A DNA stretch of 64,000 bases, taken from Saccharum officinarum. Taxonomy: Eukaryota > Streptophyta > Magnoliopsida > Poales > Poaceae. The DNA lies in contig CM036160.1 in the NCBI GenBank assembly GCA_020631735.1, positions 113,132,680-113,196,679 of the forward strand, read 5' to 3'. This document shows, in pieces, positions 1 to 10,661 of the stretch (positions are counted from its first letter, which is position 1; the number at the start of each line of letters is the position of its first letter). The translations under genes and the position numbers were made by a program. The notes below the pieces were generated by a model. The model did not search any database. It was not told the origin of the DNA and saw only the letters and a list, made by a program, of their open reading frames with translations.

Positions 1-800
1 TGACTTGGTCATAAGTGGTTTTTGAAGGTAGTTTTGTCTTTTTCTTTTTTATTTATTTCGGTTGAATCTTTGAAAAATCATAGTAAATCACAGAAAAATC
101 ATAAAATAAAACATCTAATTTTGTTGGACTCCACATGAGTAGATCTACATAGTGAACATATAATATGATATGCTTTAGTATAAAGTTTTTGCTGTAGATT
201 TTGATCTATTCTTTCTGTAATTAACTGGAATAATTTATAACTGCAGTTTCTATGGTTCAATTGTGGTAAAATTTTTACGGTGGTCTAACTATTGTATACT
301 TGAACTGTAGTAAAAATTTCGTTCTCATTGGATCATGCATAACTTAGTTATAGACATGATCCAATGAGTATGAAATTTTTACTACAGTTCAAGCATACAA
401 TAATTAGGCTACCATAAAAATTTTACCACAATAGCACCATAAAAACCACAGTTATGAATTATTCTAATTAATTATAGAAAATAATATATCAAAATATACA
501 ATAATAACTTTGTACTAAAGCATATAATATTATATGTGCACTGTATAGATCTACTCATGTGGAGTCCAACAAAATTGGATTTTTCATTTTATGATTTTTC
601 TGTGATTTACTATAATTTTTCAAAGATTCATCCGAAATAAATAAAAAAAGTAAAAGACAAAACCACCTTCAAAACCGCTTATAAACGGACCAGGAAGTAA
701 AAACGCACGATTTCAAAAGTTGAGGGATGTGGTTTGCCTGGTTTTGAAGTTCAAGGAGAAAAAACGGACTTTCGCAAAAATTGAGGGAGAAAAAGTAAAC
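1..800. repeat. Long near-palindromic inverted repeat (foldback/MULE-like), left end outside window
   Basis: The left arm (1 to about 345) is matched as reverse complement by the right arm (about 347-691), with the symmetry centre near 346 where ggatcatg (330-337) faces catgatcc (355-362). Arms are roughly 85-90% alike by eye with small indels, and are AT-rich. Beyond the right arm (692-800) lies a tail of the kind found at ends of grass non-autonomous DNA elements; its left counterpart would be outside the window. No ORF is credible. The repeat is seen directly; the element class is inferred. Confidence 0.75.
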
Positions 801-1039
801 TTTTTCCTTTCTGCTATCCAATGCTCAAGGAACAATCTGAATGGGCCTTGATTGCACAATAATGGACAAAGGGAAAAACCTAGGCAGCTCGAACCCGAGA
901 CTCGTTTCCCTAGCTACGGCCGCTCGGGCGCTCGGCAGCTGGCTCCTGTTTGGCGGGCAGGCCCACTTTCATTTAAAGGTATTCATTTCAATAAAATATT
1001 ATTGTTTTATCTATATCTATACCTAATAATAAAGAGGTA

Positions 1040-2691
1040 AAATTTCAGGCTCTTTTTTTCGTCCAGCCCATTCTAATCTGGTCTAACCGTCCCAGCAGTC
1101 ACCAGTCACTAGCTTTCGGCCCAATTCCGGCCCAATCGGCTCGCATGTATTCACAGCGCCTCCATCGCTCCTCCTCTCCCGTTCCGTCGTTCCTCATCTT
1201 TCTTCGATAAAAAAACACGGTGAGTGGCGCCGGGAAGTGTCGAGTGGTGGAGCCATCATCGCCGAAGGAGAACCTCATGCCGCCCACGCCGCGTTTGCCC
1301 GTGCCTGGGGCCGGCGGCTGCGCCCTGTCGGAGGTCGAGCCAGGGACGCCTCGCCGGGACACCAGCCGTCCATGCCGCACCGGGGCCGGGGCCTCTACGC
1401 TACGCAGATGCAAAGGCTGCCAAGGCGCGGGGACGTCCAGAGGCGGAGCTCCCCATACGGCAGGGTGGGGCAGCTGCCCCACCTACTGCCGGCATGGAGG
1501 AACCCCACCCCCATCTTCTTCCTCCATATCGGTGTCGCACAGGAACAACTGCGGCGGCGCGACGCGATAGCGTGAGGAAGAAGGCCGAGCCACGAGCGCC
1601 TGAGACGTGGTCCAAGTTTCAGTCGAGTAAGCCCAGTAATGAGTAGCCCATTAGCCCATTAGAGCAAGTGCGCCATCACGTTTACTCCCGGCCAGAAGCT
1701 CCTGTGTCTCGATCTTTCGCTCGTTCTGCATTACGGTGCCACGCCGCCGCCGCTGCCAACTGCCCCTCACTATGGCACCGGCCCTACTGCTGCCCGCCGC
1801 CCTTGGAGGCCTAGACGCCGTCCGGCCCTCGCCGCGGCGCCGTTGTGGCCAGCAGGGCTCACCGCTGCCATCAACTCAAAAAAGCAGAGAAGGTGCTGGC
1901 ACAACAGCTCTACGAACTGCTGGTGCCAGGACGGTGTTAAGGTCGCCCATGGTGTCGCCATAGCATCTGGTATGTGCTCCCGTCTGATTTTCGTGAGATT
2001 GTTTGTAGTTGGTACACGAAGCTTGAGATCATGGACAGCGCCCCCAGCATGTTCGATGGATTGTGTGAACCGGATTTGCAGAGAATGTGATAGGATGGTG
2101 GATGGTCTCCATATGTTTTTTCGTAACGTGGAGAGCTAGAGAGCAGATGGACGTGCGTACACCATCTCTCTTCTTCTTTATACCATTAATTATACAAGTG
2201 CCAGACCCATGTCAATTGTAGGGGCGCACGGCGAAACAGTGTCGACGAAAGTGCTTTGAACATTTTGGTTGTACAGATTAGTTATGTGTTTGCGACTCAC
2301 CCCACCTAAATTTTCGATTGAGCTCCGCCACTGGGGACGTCAGGACGGACTCGGAGCGGGGCGGGAGCGCGGCGCGGAAGGACTGTTGTGGACCGGCTTG
2401 ATCTCGTCCGAACGAGTCGTAATCGGAATTGGATTGGAAAAATCAAATCCAAGGTATTTTCGACCTGAAATCCAAGTTCCACACGAATTTCTTCTGCTTT
2501 TTTCGCTTCTCATATATTACAGATACAGATTTTGGTTGGGGCAGATGCAACCAATCTGATTATGGTTCAGGTCTATATCGTTGCTTTTTACACCAATTAG
2601 CGTAGTTGCATTGCATTGCAAAAACATCTTGTCTTTGCTGGCACATTAAGATAAATTGAGTTGCCAAAATATGCATCTTTGGTTTCTCACG
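1040..2691. other. Helitron cargo, 5' part: GC-rich gene-like sequence, unidentified
   Basis: Following the Helitron 5' end, 1100-1980 is GC-rich with overlapping short ORFs on both strands (up to 140 codons), none recognisable. This composition is typical of captured promoter or first-exon fragments. 2100-2690 is mixed, with a short segment near 2300-2333 (gctccgccactg) resembling the end of a hAT-type MITE. No intact gene can be supported. Confidence 0.4.
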
Positions 2692-2696
2692 GTATG

Positions 2697-2806
2697 TGTT
2701 GTGAACTGTCATTCTCTTAGGGCTAACCCTAGTAGGGTAGCTAAATAGATTCCATACATGTGCCACATGGGCCTTAGCCTCATGGGCCTAAACACATACT
2801 CCAACA
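2697..2806 (-). repeat. 110 bp LTR of the copia mini-element (3' LTR in element orientation)
   Basis: Nearly identical to the interrupted right LTR; visible differences include ccctagtagg versus ccctagaagg and a few bases near the gccac motif. TG...CA ends are intact. Such a short LTR is unusual for copia elements that still carry pol. Confidence 0.85.
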
Positions 2807-3856
2807 CCCCTCCGTCAGCAAGAAAGCGGCGAACCGGTGGTTCCACGCCCGAGGTGCCTGCTTGAGGCCGTAGAGGGACCTGTTGAGCCGGCAAACCATG
2901 TCAGGACGGGTGGTGTCGACAAACCCCGCCGGCTGACTGCAGTACACCGTCTCGGTGAGAAGGCCGTGGAGGAAGGCGTTCTTGACGTCCAGCTGATGGA
3001 CGGGCCAAGACCGAGCAAGCGCCAGCGATAGCACGGTACGGACGGTGGCCGGCTTGACCACCAGGCTGAAGGTCTCATCGTAGTCGACGCCAGGGTGCTG
3101 AGTGAAACCCCGGAGGACCCACCGAGCCTTGTAGCGCTCGAGAGAGCCGTCGGCCCGGCGCTTGTGGGTCCAAATCCACTTGCCGGTGACGACATTAGCG
3201 CCCGGCGGCCGGGGCACCAACTCCCATGTCTGGTTGGCGAGTAGCGCGGCGTACTCCTCTTCCATCGCGCGGCGCCAGTGAGGGTCCAACAGGGCGTCGC
3301 GGACGGAAGAGGGTACCGGAGAGACCACCGCGTCGCCGGTCGAAGCCTCGAAGACACGAGGCGGCAGTGTGCCAGCCGCGTGTCTGGTCACCATACGGGT
3401 GAACATGTCGCGGGTGTCGGTGAAGCAGCGGCGGGTGGTAGACCGGCGGGGCACCACGAGCCGGCGGGGACTGCGGCGGTGGTGTCGGTGTCCCCGGTGG
3501 AGAAGGAAGCGCGGACGGCGGGGGCCGCGGCCTGCGCTGGTACACCCGTACCGGCGCGGCGAACCTCGACACGACCCCCCGGGGCAGAAGCGGGGGACGA
3601 AGGCCCCGGGTCTGCACCAACCGGAGAGGACGTGGCCGCGCCCGAGGACGACGGGCCCGGACCCGCTGGGGAGCCCGGGCCGGGGGCCGGCCCGACGCGC
3701 GGCGAAGCGGTACCTGCAGGAGACCACGAAAAAGGTGGCTGGACCACCGGGTCAGTGGGAAAAAGGGAGGGTGGGTCAGGTACCGGAGGGGTGGTAGTGC
3801 TGGAAAAGGGAAAGACGGACTCATCGAAAACCACATGGCGAGATATGAGAACCCGT
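2807..3856 (-). pseudogene. Copia pol remnant: integrase tail and N-terminal reverse transcriptase, frameshifted
   Basis: Read on the minus strand, the region opens directly beside the primer binding site with the conserved copia segment that follows the integrase core (VVFDESVFPF, around 3800-3834). It then continues as a proline-rich linker in a shifted frame. From about 3357 down to 2815 it encodes the start of a Ty1/copia reverse transcriptase: WRRAMEEEYAAL, GKWIWTHKRRADGS, KARWVLRGFTQ, VHQLDVKNAFLHG and RSLYGLKQAPRAW are recognisable. The catalytic YxDD region, RNase H, gag, protease and integrase core are absent. It cannot make a functional polyprotein. The deletion joins the primer binding site straight to the integrase tail. 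Confidence 0.85.
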
Positions 3857-3858
3857 CG

Positions 3859-3868
3859 TCCGATACCA
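3859..3868 (-). other. Primer binding site of the copia mini-element
   Basis: The minus strand reads TGGTATCGGA directly next to the LTR start at 3869. This is one transition from the plant initiator-methionine-tRNA primer site TGGTATCAGA, and it fixes the element orientation. Confidence 0.7.
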
Positions 3869-3938
3869 TGTTGTGAACTGTCATTCTCTTAGGGCTAACC
3901 CTAGAAGGGTAGCTAAATAGGTTCCATACATGGGCCAC

Positions 3939-5582
3939 TGTTGGGCATTCTTAACGTCACTACCAAAAGTAGACTTAGTTTTCTAATTCTGATAACGGCG
4001 CCAAAAATGCCAAACCTATCCCTCATGCCACTTAAGCCAAGTTGTCATCCCCAGCATGACATGAGAGACGCGGTATTGAAATATGCATTTGCTCATCAAG
4101 ATAAATAATAAAAGGGATCTGCAAGCGCACAGATTAATACCGATGTAGCATTTTAACCGGGAAGTATTCCAGGTATCGTTATTTATATTTTTACCACTGG
4201 GAAGGGATTTCTAAGTATCATGGTTGATAATGGAATGAGAATATGGAACTGAGTACACATCATTGCATGTATAACCGAGAGTATTTATCAATCTCTTTAT
4301 ACAGGTATAAATGTCATATTAAGTAAAGGTAAAGTGATAATGGTGACAAAGATAATTAATCTGATCAGCTAGCCACATATAATAATGATAAGCACCTCAA
4401 CAGATATTCTAGCAAGTCATTAGCATGGAATTAGGATGAACTACAAAGATATTCCCTAAGTTATTATTAACTATAAAGTCTAGCATATCATAGTTAGTGC
4501 AATTATACTTGGCAATCATGGTGAGAAAAGACTATATCCATGCATAGTGAATATTAGCAAGGAAGATGAAGAACATAGCAATCACTCCCCTATAATAGTG
4601 TTGCTCTGCCTGCCCTATACACGAGAGGGGGACTATATAAGAATCAACGAAGCTGTCACTATCGCGAACTACCCAACAATCCGGCATATAGGGTGCAATC
4701 GCAGATAAATACGGTATAGACACCACGTCTACACAATAATTATCATTCACCCACTGTACACATGGATAAACGTTATACGATCCTAAGCATGTATATAATT
4801 CCAATCTAACTAAGCCAAGCATATAACTATGATAAACTAAGAACAATATAATTGCAAATATAATCAAGTAGAGCAAAGTCATAACCAATATATTGAAATA
4901 GAACAAAGTCATATTCATAATATTGAAGAACAATGATGAACAATTGAAGAACAATAGAGGAATTACCAAGAATCCTCTTGACAGATCCGGGAACCAATCG
5001 AAGATTGACTCCTTCTAGTTCTAATCCTATGTAGCTATGCTAACTAGAGATCTAGTTGATGTGGTGGCTCTAGGGCTTGATCAGAGGCTCTCCTCCTGAA
5101 TTAGGGTTTGAAGTATGAGACGAGGGCCTCTCCTCCAGGGGCAGGGGCCTTGCTTATATAGCTCTTTCGGATGAATCTGGGCCGTCTGATCAAACCGACA
5201 TTGAACGGACGGTTTTTCTTGATCCTCTAGGTCGGTGGAGCATAATCCTCGAGGCGGAGCCTGATTGGCTGAGCCAGCAGGGCGGGCGCCCTAGGGACTA
5301 GGGCGGGCGCCCTGTCCCCGGCTCTGTTACGCCTCCCGTTCGTTCTCGTGGCTTCTGGACTCTTCTAGATGTAAGATAATTACGTGTTCGGTTAATATCC
5401 CGTCATTAATCCGACATGTGGGCCTTTCTTCCGTATTTCCTGATAACCCCCTGCAGAAATAGATAAACAGCAAAACTCATGGAATTCTGTCAGATAAAAC
5501 CCTAAGTCTAGGTGTTGGTTTCATTTGGATCCTTTTCTCTATTTATTTGATAGTTATAATTGATACTTAAGGACCGTCAACA
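3939..5582 (-). repeat. Left LTR (3' LTR) of the Athila-like element
   Basis: 1644 bp, identical in length to the right LTR. It contains a chance-looking minus-strand ORF (4532-4969) and a short GC-rich direct repeat ggcgggcgccct near 5280-5320. The purine tract adjoins its right boundary. Confidence 0.92.
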
Positions 5583-7826
5583 AACTCCCCCAAGCTTACC
5601 TCTTGCTCGTCCCTGGGCAAGGAGAGACTCAGTAGTTGCTGAAATGCCTTTGAATTTTGACGGTACACATGCTTTCAAATAGAGTCTCATCTCTGAGTTA
5701 AAGTAAACTGTCAAGACTTAAAACTTACTCATTATACCTTTCACCATGGGGCTTGCAACCGTCACCTTTGTCTTAAGCGGTTAAAAGATAGAACAGTCTA
5801 GTCAAGCGCCATGTCTCTTATTCTTGATTAGCTATAGCTCTTGGAGTTTTTTGCAGATTTTCAAATAAAACTCAGAGATTCCTTGTATGACTCTCTCAGG
5901 TCTCTCTTTTGTGGTATTTCTGGATCCTCACCAAGGCAGTAATGGTGTCTGCCTTCTCTCAAAGCAAAGTATGTAGTATTTGTGGTATAAGGCCGAGTAA
6001 CATTGCCTTCTCTCTCATCCTATTCTAAACAGGCTTTTGATATCTGGAGCTCATAGGTGGGAGATAAAGTATACATACTTACAAGACATTTATTGCATAG
6101 TCAAACCATGGATCCAGAGAAACAAGCCAATAAGTCAAATCAAGATGTGCATGTGTGGCGAATGAATGGTGTATGGTGATAGTGATGATAACAATGGTGA
6201 AAGTCTAATTCTACTTTTGCTCTTTTTGAGGGGATACGTACCTTTCTTGCTTTTAAAGCTCTTGAGGAGAATGAGGTGCTCTATATTTTCTTTTTTTTCC
6301 TCTCAGGTGGGTATCTTGTACCCCTAATTCTACTGTCGGACACTTGTCCATTTTTACCTCTCTTCTCACACTTTTTCTTTTTTTTTCATCGAGGTTCCGA
6401 GCACTTGCTCCTTTTTATTTCCTCGTATCTTTTTCTTTTCGAGGTTCCGGGCACTTGCCCCTTTTTATTTCCTTGTATAGAGCACTCATCTCCTTAGAAC
6501 AATATAGCAAGTGGTAGTAACCAAAATAGCTTGAGCATTTATTTCACAGGGGATAACAAGAATGGGAAAATATTTTTGGCTATTCTCTCCCGGATTAGGA
6601 GTAGAATAATTTTATGTGGATCTGGAGATGAGAATGAGTGGATATATGTGGATGCGTACTTCCGGAGTAGAAGCAGCATGTATGAGTGATCGTGCAAGTG
6701 AATCTTGATTTTAACTGCATGACAAGCTCCTAAGGGTCTACACAGCTTGACTACACTCAATGCTCATAAGCAGTAAAAAGTAAAGGTATGGCTTAAAGTC
6801 TAGCAAGCATGTATGTATGGCTGTGGTAGGAACTTAAACTCTCATCATACAGGAACTCATCATGTAGCATTTTAAGATTTTCAAAGATAAAATTCTCCAG
6901 AATTCTAGCATCTCTAGGAATAGATAAACAGCAGCTTAACCTTCCCATATCATATCCGTTAACAACTTAGACTTTAGATCAAGTTCTCTTCCCACAAGTT
7001 CAGGTTTAGAGCAAGCTTTAAATGATAACAGTTATGTAAACTTAGAGAGAGAACTTCAAATTTGAAAATTAGGCAAAGCAACTATTCATCATATCCATGC
7101 TAGAGTTTTATTATTATTTAGATTCAGTTTAGCATAGCCACTTTATTTATTTATTAAAACACACTAAGCAAAAGATATAGGTATATATATATAAGCACAA
7201 AATCTTTATTTGGTTTTTTCATAGTTATGTATATTTTTATTTTTATAGGGTAGAAGTATATATAAATATAAAGATAAGGATAGAAATACTTAGCAAGATA
7301 ATGGAGGTGCTCTCCCCCAAGCTGGATCTTGACATAATCTCTTCTGATGTAGCTAGCAGATGGCGGAGATGTATTTGAAAGTCGGCAGTACCCTGACAGC
7401 GATTAGAATGCCCTCTGTCTGCTAGTCTCCTTGAATTCTGTGAAGCTCAAATAGACAACAAAGCTTTGTGGAACTGATTAAGTGTTAGCATAAATATCTA
7501 GCCTTTATCATGCTGAGCCTCCTTGATTTTTTTATGTTGTTTTTTTTCTTTTATAAAGCAGAAGAAAATATTTATGTATTTATTATATATATATATTTTT
7601 ATGCCACCACAGTGAATGTACTTATGGGTTTTATGCCACTCGCATACTCACATGGGGCTTTAGGGTTTTTAACATTTTTATTTTCTTTTTAAGATAGTAT
7701 GAATATGATTAACTAAGCAAACTACTTAAGATAAAGTAAATAATTAAAAGGAAAGGATAACTACCAAGTTACCTCTTGGCAAGGCGTTCGGTGTTTTTAA
7801 GTCCTCCGAACGGGACTCTTATTCGT
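5583..7826 (-). other. Non-coding internal region of the Athila-like element (pol missing)
   Basis: 2.2 kb between the gag-protease ORF and the 3' LTR. It is AT-rich, with many short T/A tracts and no ORF over about 75 codons in either direction. No RT, RNase H, integrase or env-like motif is visible. The polypurine tract (minus strand GCTTGGGGGAG) lies at about 5585-5597. Confidence 0.8.
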
Positions 7827-10499
7827 TCAGTCGTCCTGGGACTTGGTGGATGGCGTAGTCGGTGGTTCCGGCGGCGCCTCTTCTTCATGTACAACTGTCT
7901 TTTCTTTCCATACCTGTCTCGGTGCTTCGATCTCCTCAGGACAGTGTTGGTTGAGTGGTATGTCTTCAGATCTTACCACTTCTTCATAATCTGCCCATCC
8001 GTCCTTGATGACCTGTTGCTTCTGATTGTGGTTACGCCGCCTTCTTCTTGTCCTGACCTGCTTGGATTCTTCAAATACATAGTTAGGGTCAGTAAAGTAA
8101 AGACGTACCTTCTCAGAGGGGAAGTGCATGTGGACTTCTCCAGTTCCAATGTAAATGATTGCTTTGACAGTACTAAGGAATGGTCTTCCAAGGATGATGG
8201 GTGGATCATATTCATCTTCTCCCATGTCAATAACCTGAAAGTCTGTATGGACAAAGTGATCGTCTATCTTGACAGGGACGTCAGTTACTGTACCTTCGAC
8301 CTGTCGGAATATCTGATCTGCCATCTGGAGCTGAATATATGTTGGGTTTAAGGGCATGGTTCCAAACAGAAGTTCATAGGTGACCTTGGCCATTATGTTG
8401 ACGTCCGACCCAGTGTCGCAAAGTGTCTTGTAGAAGCGGGACCCATTAATGGAGCAATAAATGCTTGGCATACCTGGGTCGTCCTTCTTAGGCAAGAACG
8501 GTGACTTGAGTTGGCGATCTTGACCTTTGTGCACGGCAGTGACCATCTTAGCTGTCTCGGTCCATACTTGCTTCTTGCTCTTGTTCCTCCTGTTGGTCCT
8601 CTTCCTTGGTTCATATTGGGGTTGCTCTGGGATTTGTGCGGTCTTGTTCTTGAAGGAAAACGTTTCCTTCCTCCTCTTGATGTAGAAACTGATCTTGGCA
8701 GCACTAGCATAGATGACAGCTCCCGCGGTGTTCAGGAATGGTCTCCCTAGGATGACGGGAGCCCTCTCATCAGAACCGATCTCTATCACTACGAAGTCTG
8801 CTGGAGCGTACGAGGAACCAACTCGGACACAGATGTTCTTCAATATTCCTCTCGGGAAACTCAGTGTCCTATCTGCAAGCTGCAAACACATGGTTGTTTC
8901 TAATAATGGTTGTGAAAAGAGTTTTTCATAGAGTACCCTGGGCATGATGTTGACGCTGGAGCCAAAGTCACAGAGTGCTTCTAGGAAGTCTCGCATGCCG
9001 ATGGAGATCGGGATGACGGGGCGTCCTGGATCGCCTCTCTTGACCGGCAGACGGTCAGTACTTACTTCCACGATAGGGTTACTCCAGTAATCTCCTGCAT
9101 CAAACATGTCTACAAGATTTGCAGATTCTAGTCCTTCCGGTTGTGATGGTATACCGGGGTTAGTAGCAGGAACAGCAGCAGCTATTTGATTTAACTGAGA
9201 TTCAATCATTTTATTAAAACTAATCTGGTTCTTGATGGCAGTAGAGAAATTATCCATTCTATTATTTATATTTTCTAGTATTTTATCATTAGATGCCAAT
9301 TTCTTAGACAGGTTATCCATTAGCTTTCCTTGGTTGGATACTAACTCTCTCAAAGGTGGATAATTGTTATTATTATTGAAAGAATTGTTACCTTGGTAAT
9401 TACCTGAGTAGTTAGGCCTCTGTTGATTCCAACCTTGATTCTGCTGAGGACGGTTGTAGTAGTTGTTGTTGTTATTGTTGATGTAGTTCACGTCCTCCTG
9501 CAACTCAAGACAGTGATTGCCCGAGTGTCCAGTACCTCCACACTCCTCACAAGTCATGTGGGAGTCGTAGACGTGCATGACTTCTTTCTTTTCTCCAGCT
9601 CGATCATCGAGCTTCTTCATGAGTAGGTCTAGCTTGGCAGACAGCATGTCTACCTCCTTGAGCTGGTGCATACCTCCACCTCTCTTGCGTGTCTGAGTTC
9701 TTTCTTCATTCCAACCTTGGTTGGATGCCATCTTCTCCACAAGAGCTGTGGCTTGAGGTATGGTGAGTGATAGGAATGCTCCTCCAGCTGCAGCATCCAT
9801 GGTTTCACGGGCACTGTTAATGAGCCCATGATAAAATGTCTGCATCAACAGCCAGCTTTTCATTCCATGATGGGGACATTCTAGGATGTAGTCTTGGAAG
9901 CGCTCCCATGCTTCTGGAACGGATTCATCATGTTGTTGCTGAAAACTTGTAATCTTCCCACGAAGAGCATTGATCTTGCCCATGGGAAAGAATTTGGCCA
10001 GAAAGTTCATGGAGCAGAGTGCCCACGTAGTGTTCTTCTCCTTTGTAGCGTAGAACCACTGCTTCGCTCTCCCCAACAGTGAGAATGGGAAAAGGCGAAG
10101 TAGTATGGCGTCTCTGGGGACTTCAGCCATGGTGAAAGTGCTGCAGATCTCCAGGAAGTGTTGAAGATGAGCACTAGCGTCTTCATGTGGCTTCCCACAG
10201 AACTGGTTAGCTTGCACCATGTTGATGAGCCCAGGCTTGAGCTCGAAGTTGCGGTCGATCTCCCCAGCAGGTCCAGTGCGGATGTTGTCCGTAGTGGGAG
10301 CTGAGAACTCGCGGATCGACTTGTTCGCCATGGCTTCGAATTCAGTCGACAAATTCCGGATGAAACTTCGGCGGTCTTCGGATTTGGATGAAGCTTTGTG
10401 CTGAAGTGTTGACGATGTCTTCTTGAGCTTGGCTCTTGTTCTTCTGAATAAGGCTTCGGGATCGTCAACAAAGTTGTCTGGAAGATGTCTTCTATTCAT
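7827..10499 (-). CDS. Gag-protease polyprotein of Athila-like element, with two retropepsin-like domains
   Basis: Single uninterrupted 890-residue ORF. The N-terminal 300 residues match the plant Ty3 (Athila) capsid region; diagnostic stretches include FELKPGLINMVQANQF, RLFPFSLLGRAKQWF, WERFQDYILECPHHG and a DAAAGG segment. A CCHC zinc knuckle (CEECGGTGHSGNHC) lies near residues 317-330. An Asn-rich linker and a coiled-coil-like stretch follow. Two retropepsin-like domains come next: the first centred on CDFGSSVNIM (Asp about 511) and the second on CDTGSDVNIM (Asp about 695), each followed by an ILGRPFL motif. The first has Phe in place of the usual Thr after the catalytic Asp. The C-terminus is basic then acidic. 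The intact frame suggests recent activity, presumably using RT and integrase in trans. Confidence 0.9.
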   Translation of the reverse strand: MNRRHLPDNFVDDPEALFRRTRAKLKKTSSTLQHKASSKSEDRRSFIRNLSTEFEAMANKSIREFSAPTTDNIRTGPAGEIDRNFELKPGLINMVQANQFCGKPHEDASAHLQHFLEICSTFTMAEVPRDAILLRLFPFSLLGRAKQWFYATKEKNTTWALCSMNFLAKFFPMGKINALRGKITSFQQQHDESVPEAWERFQDYILECPHHGMKSWLLMQTFYHGLINSARETMDAAAGGAFLSLTIPQATALVEKMASNQGWNEERTQTRKRGGGMHQLKEVDMLSAKLDLLMKKLDDRAGEKKEVMHVYDSHMTCEECGGTGHSGNHCLELQEDVNYINNNNNNYYNRPQQNQGWNQQRPNYSGNYQGNNSFNNNNNYPPLRELVSNQGKLMDNLSKKLASNDKILENINNRMDNFSTAIKNQISFNKMIESQLNQIAAAVPATNPGIPSQPEGLESANLVDMFDAGDYWSNPIVEVSTDRLPVKRGDPGRPVIPISIGMRDFLEALCDFGSSVNIMPRVLYEKLFSQPLLETTMCLQLADRTLSFPRGILKNICVRVGSSYAPADFVVIEIGSDERAPVILGRPFLNTAGAVIYASAAKISFYIKRRKETFSFKNKTAQIPEQPQYEPRKRTNRRNKSKKQVWTETAKMVTAVHKGQDRQLKSPFLPKKDDPGMPSIYCSINGSRFYKTLCDTGSDVNIMAKVTYELLFGTMPLNPTYIQLQMADQIFRQVEGTVTDVPVKIDDHFVHTDFQVIDMGEDEYDPPIILGRPFLSTVKAIIYIGTGEVHMHFPSEKVRLYFTDPNYVFEESKQVRTRRRRRNHNQKQQVIKDGWADYEEVVRSEDIPLNQHCPEEIEAPRQVWKEKTVVHEEEAPPEPPTTPSTKSQDD

Positions 10500-10635
10500 G
10501 CATCACCCTGCAATAAATAATCAAAATGGAAAATACAGGGGTAAAACTGTATAAGAGAATTGATAAGCTCGATCAGATTAGTGATGCAAATGATGACTCA
10601 AAGTTTCGTATTCATTCCTACTTAGTAATCAACCT

Positions 10636-10653
10636 TCCCCGGCAATGGCGCCA
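10636..10653 (-). other. Primer binding site of the Athila-like element
   Basis: The minus strand reads TGGCGCCATTGCCGGGGA, one base from the tRNA-Asp-type site common in Athila/Tat elements, 8 nt from the LTR start at 10662. The leader to the gag ATG is about 135 bp. Confidence 0.8.
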
Positions 10654-10661
10654 AAAATGCT

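Noticed and set aside
1224..1646. 140-codon ORF in Helitron cargo
   Set aside because: Competing ORFs of equal length in other frames and on the other strand; no motif or splice support.
3195..3938. Alternative 247-codon minus-strand ORF over the copia remnant
   Set aside because: A shadow frame of the pol fragment; the recognisable RT and integrase-tail motifs are in other frames.
4532..4969. 145-codon hydrophobic ORF present in both Athila LTRs (also 11255-11692)
   Set aside because: Lies within LTRs on the minus strand; both copies are the same because the LTRs are nearly identical. Tyr/Leu/Ile-rich as expected from AT-rich DNA, with no motif.
7776..8351. 191-codon plus-strand ORF opposite the Athila gag-protease
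   Set aside because: Antisense shadow of the 890-codon ORF.
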